This document shows, in pieces, positions 54,434 through 64,000 of a stretch of 64,000 bases of DNA. This DNA is from Heterodera schachtii (Eukaryota; Nematoda; Chromadorea; Rhabditida; Heteroderidae), in assembly GCA_023374025.1 (NCBI GenBank), contig SIJG01000079.1, positions 124,001-188,000 on the forward strand, read 5' to 3'. Each line of letters begins with the position of its first letter. The first letter of the stretch is position 1. The translations under genes and the position numbers were made by a program. The notes under the pieces are model-generated. The model made no database searches. It had not been told where the DNA came from and worked only from the letters and a program-made list of their open reading frames with translations.

Positions 54434-57400
54434 AAAACATAAAAAATAAAGTAAAGTAAATAAATGAACATATTGTTTCATTGTGGCTGGGGAGGGGTCG
54501 CATTGGTTGGGTCAATTCGTCGGTAAACAAATTGATGAATGGCACGGCAAAAGAAGAGGGCATGAGAAGACAGGTTGAAGGCAAATGATGGCATAATTAA
54601 GGGACGAAAAGTTGTGACAAATCAATTAAGGCATAATTAAAGATGGCAGGGTCGCGGAATGGCACCGCAAACAATGAGGGCATGGGAAGGCGAACGGACA
54701 AATGATGGCATAATTAAGGGACGAAAGGTTCCAGAACAATTAAAGCATAATTACGTAATTCAGGCAGCAGACAAAAATGTTTTTACATTAAAGAATAGGT
54801 TAAAACAGAACAAATTTGTTGATTTATGGAAAAATTTAAAAAATTTAGAGGAAAATCTATTTATTAATTTTTTCTATTTTGTTTTCTATACCATTCCTAA
54901 TTATTATCTTTAAATAATTTCCATTTCTTTATGTTTATTTTTAGTTATGTCTAATATGAAGGTTCATAAATTCCTAATTTTTTGTATATTTAATTAATTT
55001 ACATTATTCGTTTAAAATTCCTTTTTAATTTAATTTAATGGATGCACAAATATCATCAGATTCACAAAATTAATCAAATAAATTTATTTGTTTTTCTTTT
55101 GTTTGAGACCAAAAATCGAAAACAAATTAATTTATAAAAAAATTGCCAAAAATAAAAATACAATTGAAAGAAAATTAAATTAAAATGAGAAAAAATCGCT
55201 AAGTTTTAAACAAATGAGAAATTGTGTCTATTGACAATAAATGAATTTAAATTTTTTATTTTATTTTATTTTAATGTCTTAGGCATCAAATGAAAAGGTA
55301 AATTAAACAAATTTTAATTCCGGCTTAATTGTTGGTGTTTGTTTTACATTTTCTGCATATCAATCCGAATTGGAGTATATTATTACATGAGAAACATGTT
55401 TTTCCAAAAAATTATTGTTTAATAAATTAAATCAAAAATGAATTATTATTTTTTTTATTTATTATCATTTGTAGCCCCAAGGGTTATTTTATTTTATTCT
55501 TCAAAATAGTCTCTTTTTTCTTTTTTTATTATTTTATATTCAAATGCATAATTTAGTTTTTGATGCTTTAATAATACATATATTGTTGTTCATGCTGTTT
55601 AATATTTTTTAAATTTATTTGTTTAATTTTTGCATTTTTAATAGTTCATTTTCAAAATTTTTATTCTAATTGTTATTCATTTTACTGTGTAAATATATTT
55701 AAACTTTTGTTTTTTTCTAAATTCTCGGAAAACCGTCCGTTTATGTTCACGTAGGGATGTGTAAATAAGAATTAAAATTATATTTTTAATTTTCTCAGTA
55801 GATTATATTTATTGAATTTTATTTTGGTTATTAAATATAAAAATAATTTTTTTGATTATTATTATTAATTATTTTTATATTTAATTTTAAATTGTATATA
55901 ATTTAGTGAATTATATATCTTTTGTGTGTTTTTTTAATAATTTGTCAATTTTAAATGTTTTTTATTATTTCTAAAATTTGATTTAATCTTTCAGCTGATT
56001 CTTCTTTGGTCATTTTTGTTTTTTAAAGGTATATGTTTCTTTATTTGCGTTTAATTATTGTAATCCTTAATTGATCACTTCAAATTAGCCTTCTTTAATT
56101 ATTATTTTTCATTTATTTTCATTCTTTTTTACTATTATTTTTGCTAATTTTAGAAAATTAAACAGTTTTTTTGTTTAATGAATGGATTAGTAATTATTTA
56201 ATTTAGTATAAATATTATTTAAATTAATTATTTGTCAGTTTACTTTATATAAATCATTTAATCCAATTCTTTTACCATATTTCTTCAACGAATTATTCCA
56301 TATAGTATAATTTTATGTTCTCCAATTTTTAATTTTCGAAAAAATCAATTTTTTTGATTATAATATAAAATAATCAATAATTTTTTAATACACTCAATTA
56401 CCTTTTTCATATTTTTATTAATTTTTGTTAATTATCCTTTGTTTTTAAAATTATTTAATTTGTTTAATGAAAATTGATTTTCATTAATATAATGTGATTT
56501 TAATTAACCTTACTTTTAATTCGATTGATTAATTTAAGTTTTATTAATTTATCGCCTTTATATTTAGTTTTGATTTTGTATAATTTATGAGAATGTTCAT
56601 AAATAAATTCCCAATTTCACGCAATCAATTCTTGTGTCAGCTTCATGCCCGTATCCAGAAAATTTTTTTTTAAAGGACTAATTGTCAAAGCGATACCATT
56701 TTTTGTTTTTCGCAAAAAAAATCATATAAAATTAAAAAAACTTCCATTTTTCTTGCAAAAATGGTTGAAATTGTGAAAGTTTTCGAAATAAAATTCCTTG
56801 GGGCTGCCAAAATTTGTTGTATTTAAATATTTTTGGTCATCAATTGCTTTTTAATTTCGTTTAATGGTTGGATATCGCTGGCAAGTGGATTTCAATTTAA
56901 GAATATTTACAAACTTAATTATGATTGTTTTCTTTGATGATTCTTTCTAATTAATATTTTTAATTAGTTATATTCGAATATTTATAAAAATAAATAAACA
57001 ATATATTTAAATTTTACTTTATAATAATTTAAAAATTATTATTTTCCTTACATTGTTTAATTATTTTGTTTTTCATTTTTAAAATGGTCGGTTATTTACT
57101 AAATTTATTGTTTTTGTTAATTATCTTTTGCTTTTTAAAAAATTATTTTAATATTTTTAATGAAAATTGATTTTCATTATGAAGTTCAATTGAGTAATTT
57201 GATTAATTTTCATTTTTTAATTCATCGTCAAGTGGTTGGGGTCATTCAAATGATCAATAATCAGGACAATGATTTTTTCCTTTTTTAATAGGTTATCCAT
57301 CCATTAAAACATAAAAAATAAATATTTTTATAAATTTTTCATTTAATGAAATTTTATTTTTCATTGATATTAATTTATTTTTTTTTTCATTCTTTATGTT

Positions 57401-60130
57401 TTATACAAATTTGTTTATTATTGTAGTTCTTCATCAATTGATCAATTTCTCATTAGCATTGTTTAGTTTTGTTTTAGTTTTTCAATAAATAAATATACTT
57501 TTACATAACATTAACTCTTTTTTTAATTTAAAGACATTTGAGTAATATTTAGTTTAATATTTTTTTAAATTTTATTAAAATTTTTTGCTTAATTTGTCTT
57601 TTTAATCTGCAATTTATTTGTAATATAAAAAATGATTTTGTGTTTATTTAATAATAATTATTTGTTTTATTTTTCAATTTTCAACAGGATTAGAGCAAAA
57701 AACTTAATAAAATTTTTAAGGTTTTTCTGTGTTAATTGGGCCATTTTTAATACTTTAAATTTAATTTTTAATTTGCTTTGATAATACATATATTTTGTTC
57801 ATATTGTTTAACAATTTTTTATGTTTATATGTTTAATTTTTGATTCTTTTTTTTTCATTTTTTCAATTTATTTTTTAAATTTTTATTCATTTATTCTTTT
57901 ATTCTAATTGTTATTAATTATACTGTTTAAATATATTTAAACATTTTTATTTTTTTCCAAATTCTCGGCGTAGGGGTGAGTAATAAAATTAAAATTATTT
58001 TTTTAATTTTCTTAGTAGATTATATTTACTGAATTTAATTTGGTTATTAAATATAAAAATAATTTTTTTGATTATTATTATTATTTATTTTTATATTTAA
58101 TTTTAAATTGTATATAATTTAGTGAATTATATATCTTTTTGTGTGCTTTTTTATGTTTTTAAATATTGTTTTATTTGTTCGTCCTTTCCCTTTGAGGGAA
58201 ATAATATTTTAGAAATAATAATTATTATTTTTTGTTTAAATTAACTCCTTCCAAATTCTCTCATTTTCTTTTCCTTTTTTTCAAACTCACGTCCGTACGA
58301 CCGTTTGCATCTGCGAATGGATGCATTTCTACAAATTATCAACGATTTGCAAATAATTATGTCCGTTTTCTGTGGCTTATCTTTTGCTTTTTAAAAAATT
58401 ATTTTAATCTTTTTAATAAAAATTGATTTTTATTATGAAGTTCTGTTTTTAATTCAATTGAGTAATTTGATTAACTTTCCATTTTTCAATTCATCATCAA
58501 GTGGCTGGCATGAACAATAAGAATAATGATTTTTTCCTTTTTTAATAGGTTATCAATTTATTAAAACATAAAAAATAAAATATTTTTATAAATTTTCCTT
58601 TAATGAAATTTTATTTTTTCACTGATAGTAATTTATTATTTTATTATTTTTTTCATTCTTTATGTTTTATACAAATTTGTTTATTATTGTAGTTCTTCAT
58701 CAATTGATCAATTTCTCATTAGCATTGTTTAGTTTTGTTTTAGTTTTTCAATAAATAAATATACTTTTACATAACATTAACTCTTTTTTTAATTTAAAGA
58801 CATTTGAGTAATATTTAGTTTAATATTTTTTTTTATTTTATTAAAATTTTTTGCTTAATTTGTCTTTTTAATCTGCAATTTATTTGTAATATAAAAAATG
58901 ATTTTGTGTTTATTTAATAATAATTATTTGTTTTATTTTTCAATTTTCAACAGGATTAGAGCAAAAAACTTAATAAAATTTTTAAGGTTTTTCTGTGTTA
59001 ATTGGGCCATTTTTAATAGTTTAAATTTAATTTTTAATTTGCTTTGATAATACATATATTTTGTTCATATTGTTTAACAATTTTTTATGTTTATATGTTT
59101 AATTTTTGATTATTTTTTTTCTTTTTTTCATTTTTTCAATTTATTTTTTAATTTTTAAATTTTTATTCATCTATTCTTTTATTCTAATTGTTATTAATTT
59201 TATTGTGTACATATATTTAAACTTTTTTCTTTTTTTCCAAATTCTCTGAGATTCGTCCGTTTATGTTCACGTAGGGGTGAGTAATAAAATTAAAATTATG
59301 TTTTTAATTTTCTTAGTAGATTATATTTACTGAATTTAATTTGGTTATTAAATATAAAAATAATTTTTTTGATTATTATTATTATTATTTATTTTATATT
59401 TAATTTTAAATTGTATATAATTTAGTGAATTATATATCTTTTTGTGTGCTTTTTTATGTTTTTAAATATTGTTTCATTTGTTCGTCCTTTCCCTTTAATG
59501 AGTGTGTGTTTTCCATCTTAATCTATCGAATTCAAATAATAAATAATTTAACAATTTATTTAACATTTGGCAAATTTAATTTAATAAAATAGTTATTTTA
59601 ATTGGCATTTTTCAATTTCTGTATTTATATTATGATGAATTGAGTTTATTTACTTTTTCAAAATTTTCTTTTCTTTTTTCTCTATTCATTTTAATCCATT
59701 AATTTATGAATTCTTTTATAATTTTGATTTCATCATCTCTACATATTCAAAATATTGTAATTTGAATATTTTTATTTATTTAATTTTCTTGTCACCAAAT
59801 TGCGGTGTCTTTTAAAGCGGAAAGAATTGGCGACGGTTTTGATCATTGATTTTGGCCATCCAGCAGTTGGTATTTGCCGCGGGGCTCCATTGGCATTTGC
59901 ATTGACACAAATTGCTTTGTATATTTTCATCGTTTTTCAACATTTTGTCAATTTTTGAATGCATTATTTAAAATTATCATTTCGCCCGACCCATCTTTGG
60001 TCACTTCTCTTCTTTTTTCGTTTATAAGTTGTGTATTATTTCCTTCAGTTCACCATTTTCCATTAGTTTTATTTAAATTTTCAATTTTTAATTAATTTAT
60101 TTATGCCACTTTAATTGATTGGCCAAATTC
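54434..60130. other. T-rich non-coding block with three-fold duplications
   Basis: No gene supported. Near the LTR (54585-54720) gatggcataattaagggacg occurs twice. A segment of about 370 bp occurs at 55560-55930, 57778-58140 and 59040-59460 (ttaaatttaaacttt-like T-rich DNA with tccgtttatgttcacgtagg). A larger block, about 57117-58200, is repeated at about 58377-59500, an offset near 1.26 kb. 55943-56162 duplicates 42180-42410. Confidence 0.6.
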
Positions 60131-60132
60131 TT

Positions 60133-60538
60133 CACAGAACGGTGGCTGGACATTTCGACAATGACCGTTTCGACAATAACTATTTACGACCATATCATAT
60201 CTCCAAAATTTAAAAAATAAATTAAAATAAAAAATGAATATAAAAAATAATAATTTTCATAAGAAAATTCTAAGAAAATTTTTTTTCGAGTTTCAGCAAT
60301 TTTTTAGAATTTTTTTTCTTAGAGTTTTCTTTTCCGAAGATTTTTTAAAATTTGTTTCAAAGGGTAATAAAAAAATTGTTTGTGAGTGCTTATTTATCCC
60401 AATTCCGCACTGTCTCATATCATTTAGCAGAAATTTGAATTTTATTAGTAAAAATATTTAATTTTATTATCGAAATGGCATTGTCGAAAAAGTATTGTCG
60501 ACACGGTCATTGGCGAAATGTCCGGGAGCCCACAGAAT
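60133..60538. mobile_element. TIR element, 60141-60530, near-TSD cacagaac/cacagaat
   Basis: 27-bp TIRs with about five mismatches (ggtggctggacatttcgaca and ccaatgaccg against the right-end complement), 390 bp. The flanking 8-mers match at 7 of 8 positions. The word cgacaat/attgtcg is repeated at both ends (tttcgacaatgacc, tttcgacaataac, cattgtcgaaaa, tattgtcgacac). Begins GGT like 41639 and 44603. Confidence 0.7.
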
Positions 60539-61798
60539 TAACAGTTTGAAAGTGTTTGACTGTGACAATGACTAATGAATGGTTAATTAATTATACAAAC
60601 AATCTTTTAGGGTTTTAAAAATAATCAAATAATTTGTTCATTTTCTTTAAAAGAGAAAAAGACAAAAAATCGAGAAAATCAAAAAGTTTTTATAACAAAA
60701 TTTTTGCAATTTTTAGCCTATTTTATATGTATGCCCATTGTTTTTCGGTATTTGAAATGATTTTTTAGAATTTCAGCACCCCCAGGCGACCTGTAAAATT
60801 GCGCCCAATTAACCCTAAAATCATTTTTGTTTTATAAAAAGACTCGTTAAATCAAATAACATTCAACATTTTATGTATTTTACATTATATACAATTTTCT
60901 AAAATCTCTTTTTTCTAATCCACTAATTATGATTTCTTTGGTAAATTTGTTTTTTTATTATTTGGATGTAAATTTATTACAATTAAAAAAAGCAATAATC
61001 ATTTTCACACCCTCGCGAAATATGTACATCAGAATTTAATTTTATTTATTAAAATATAGAGACTAAATTATTTTATCAATTTTATTTCGACCGACACTTC
61101 TTTCATCATTTCTGTTTTTAAAAAGAGTTTTCTTTTAATTAATTTTACCATTTAAATTTAACCATTTTTATTGGTTATTTATGGCTATTATTGTATTTTT
61201 TCATTGTTTTTGTTTTAATAATTTGTATTTTTTTATTAGTTATTATTAATGATTCTTAAATTTTCACCTTCCTAATTTCCTTTTACTTCCTTTCGTTGTT
61301 CCTTACAAATTATGGTTGTGTTTTTCGGTTTTTTGCATTTTTTTTTTGAAAATTTATTTGCCGAAATATTTATAAAAAACATAAAAATGGCAAAATATGA
61401 ATTTATATGGACAAAAAAACTTTGACATAAGCAAATATTTTAAAGCAGACTATGTTTGAGCTCCTTTCTTTATAGTAAATTCGCTGAATAAATATTGTAG
61501 GTAAATCCATATATTTCTAAATTATTATTGTCTTTTATTCTATCCATAAATTCGCATTAACACTGTTTGTTTAGTTTAATTATTTTTTTAACCTTTTAAA
61601 AATATATCTTTTTGCCTCCTTTTGAAATATTTATTTCCATATTTTTGCAATTTATTTATTATTTTCTTATTTCTTTAATTATTTTAATTTGTCCAATATT
61701 TCTTTTTGGTATTAATTGTAACAAAAATAAAAGTGAAGCAAATTAATTTTTATATTTAAATTGGCCCATCTTTTAAATGGTCATTTATTTATTCATTC
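60539..61798. other. T-rich non-coding block
   Basis: No gene or element end recognised. Confidence 0.5.
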
Positions 61799-62389
61799 CT
61801 CATTATTAGAGACCGCAAAAAAGGCACCAAAAATCGCGAAAAAGGCACTATAATAGGCACCAAAAAATTGAAAAAAAAAGGCATGAAAAAAGGCATTAAA
61901 AATTTTTTTCTAAGGTTTTTTAAGGTGCAAAACACGTACAACTTAACTAAAAACTTAATTTTGGTCATTTAAACGATTATTAAATATTTAATATGTTTTT
62001 CGAATAAGGAAAATTTTTAAACCTAAAATTTATTATCAAGAAAAAAAAATGAATTTTGGCGACCAATTTTTGATAAAATTTTTCAATTCTTAGGGATGTA
62101 TTTTCTGAAAATTTTTTAAGTCATTTCTTAAGGGTGTATTTTCCCGATTTTATTTTATTTTTAATGGAAGTTTCCGGCAAAAAAGACCAAAAAAGGCATC
62201 AAAACGGCAAAATGCTAAAAAAGGCATTTAAGGCACGAAAATCCCGAAAAAGGCAAAAAAAAAAGGCATAATAAAAGTCAACGTAGAAGGCTCAAATTAA
62301 GTGGAAAATGTGTTATTTATGCTTAATATATCGAAACTAATGCGCAGAAAAAAAAGTATTTGCCTCAAAATGCGGTCTCTACTCATTAT
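61799..62389. mobile_element. hAT MITE with AGGCA words, 61807-62381 plus TSD ctcattat
   Basis: 575 bp with exact 11-bp TIRs (tagagaccgca and tgcggtctcta) and perfect 8-bp duplications ctcattat at 61799-61806 and 62382-62389. Words aaaggcac / aaaggcat are iterated on both sides. A decayed scaffold A is at about 62290-62360 (gtagaaggctcaaattaagt). Sister of 28280-28814; TIR core shared with the autonomous transposon at 15643. Confidence 0.92.
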
Positions 62390-64000
62390 TCTACTTAGTT
62401 TTTTTTTTCAGTTTTTAATTTATTATACAAGTATTATATGTATTTTTTAATCTTTTCGTTAAATATTACTTCTTTTTAAATTCTGTTTACTTTATTTTCT
62501 TTTTTTCAATTCATGATCATGTCGACGTTAACTGTACGAATTTCGCCAGCAGAGGTTGTGCTCTATTATTTGTCATTATGGCAAAATATTTTTTTAATTA
62601 TTAAATTTTTATCTTTTCGTTCACTTTTTATTATAAATTTTGATTTTTTTTATTTTAAATTTCAAAATAACTTCTTATTCTTTTTTTATTATTTTTTATT
62701 TAGTGTTTTTGCTTCTTAAATTCCTATGTTTTTCTCAATAATTTTTCTTTTTTTTTACAATTCCCGGCACTTCCGTTGCCATTCAAGAACGGATGTATAT
62801 CTTAGCCGATTAAATTACATTGTCTTTTTTTGTTTGATTATTATTAATAATAAGTTTATTATTGATTTTTCAAACAATAATCTCCTTAAAAAGTTTTGCA
62901 TTTCTTTTACTTCAATTTTGTAAGTTATTAAATCTTTTTAAAAGTCTTTTTCTAAGAGTAAAAATTTGATATTTCCGCCGGTGCATCTTTTGGTCAATTT
63001 TGCTTTTTTTTTAAAGACCGATTTCCTTTTTACTTTTTAATTTTATTTTTTACAAGTCTTATAAATAATTTTTAGATACTTCAAAATTATTTAATTGTAT
63101 TTTAAATTTCAAAATGTTTATTTTTCTTTTATTTTTTAATTTATTTTTTACTTCTTTTATTGTTTTTTCTTCTTCAATACATATATATTTTTTCTCATTA
63201 ATTTTCTTTTCTTTGCAATTATCGGCGCTTCTCCCGTTTGGATGCGACTAATTAGGAACAGCATTTGATTATTTAATAACAGCATCTTTTATTTTTTATT
63301 TTTTGTTAATTTGAAGATTTTTTTTCAAAGTATTCAAGGTTTTTATACAGAAAAATAAAAAATAATTCCAAATAGTATTTATATTCCGTAATCAATTTTT
63401 ATATATTTATTAATCATTATTTTTAATTATCCAATTCATAGATCCGTTAATTGGCTTATTTTTTCCTTTTATATAACTCTTTCCACGATGATAGAAAGTT
63501 GTCATTCTTTTTTAGCTCAAAAATTTGTTAAAATTGACAGAATACTAGTTATAATAATTTAATCAATTTTGAATTTATTCCTTTCCAAAATATTCTTCGA
63601 TTTCCGATTTAATCCATTCTAATTTATGAGTCCCATTGATTTTGCATTTAATTAAAATTAAAATTTATTTTTAATTTTAATTTTAAAATTATACTTATTT
63701 TTTCCGCAAAATTTCGCGGTGTCTTTATTATTGTTATTGTATACAATAAAACAATTTATTTGTTCACTATTTTCAATTTTTTGTTTTGTTTTTTAATTTT
63801 CGGGAACCAATATTTAAAGAGAAATTTTAATTGTTTTTTGTCCAAAAACCAGGGCAAAAATAGGGACCAATGCCAAAAGTGTCAAAATAGGGATGCCACT
63901 ATTTTAGGGGTGGAAAGTCCAAAGGATTCCTAGGGACGAATAGTTAAAACGAAGAATTTTCGTGCTAAAAAAATAATTTATTTTCGAGTTTTTCTCATTG
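62390..64000. other. T-rich non-coding end of window
   Basis: No gene supported; short AT-driven frames only. At 63840-63945 the words aaatagggac and aatagggatgcc recur and tcctagggacgaat follows, probably the start of another word-type element cut by the window end. Confidence 0.5.

Noticed and set aside
62513..62923. Hydrophobic open frames as membrane proteins
   Set aside because: The Phe/Ile/Leu richness follows from T-rich DNA and is not evidence for membrane segments.
1..64000. CRISPR arrays, tRNA and rRNA genes
   Set aside because: The spaced repeats seen are element words, not regular repeat-spacer arrays, and no tRNA or rRNA signature was found by reading.

Overview
The window looks like a piece of a nematode genome, most likely a plant-parasitic cyst nematode (Heterodera/Globodera group). 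The base composition is very AT-rich, introns are short (41-62 bp apart from two longer ones), and there is a divergent pair of genes of the F-box-like family (exon motif ICGDVWMDIL) that I remember as greatly expanded in potato cyst nematodes. One intron of the intact copy has a GC donor. The organism assignment is from memory of that family, not from a search. A 77-base assembly gap lies at 11705-11781.

Host genes are few. The window opens inside a fragment of a related F-box-like gene (1-292). The only apparently intact host gene is a five-exon F-box-like gene on the minus strand (30314-31619). Its inverted, decayed paralogue is on the plus strand (32292-33313). A hAT MITE with an 8-bp target duplication sits between their start codons. 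One orphan terminal exon (8925-9118, minus) may be left from another gene.

Most of the rest is mobile DNA. (i) 3155-8314 is a Ty3/Gypsy LTR retrotransposon with identical 327-bp LTRs, a 5-bp TSD, a PBS and a PPT, but its reading frame is broken by one stop and two frameshifts. (ii) 47869-54433 is a second Ty3/Gypsy element with 293/295-bp LTRs and a nearly unbroken gag-pol frame. (iii) 15643-18662 is a hAT DNA transposon with TIRs, a perfect 8-bp TSD, dense subterminal repeats and a complete eight-exon BED-finger transposase of 620 residues. It is nested inside another hAT-type element (15099-18932) that has its own perfect 8-bp TSD. (iv) Many short non-autonomous elements are present. Nine of them have boundaries fixed by 8-bp target duplications, eight perfect and one matching at 7 of 8 positions; the smallest is only 64 bp.

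The most unusual pattern is in these small elements. They share scaffolds, but the short iterated word near their ends differs from element to element (AGGCA, ATATGGA, ATCAG, CCGGGTA, TCGGGATC, GGGCCTTC and others). In some aligned pairs the same scaffold carries a completely different word at the same place. Several also carry a GC-rich 26-nt hairpin module whose arms show a compensatory base-pair change.

The spaces between are AT-rich non-coding DNA. By eye it is A-rich on the plus strand at about 12-28 kb and T-rich at about 39-48 and 55-64 kb, with diverged internal duplications and no recognisable genes. I saw no tRNA, rRNA or CRISPR.
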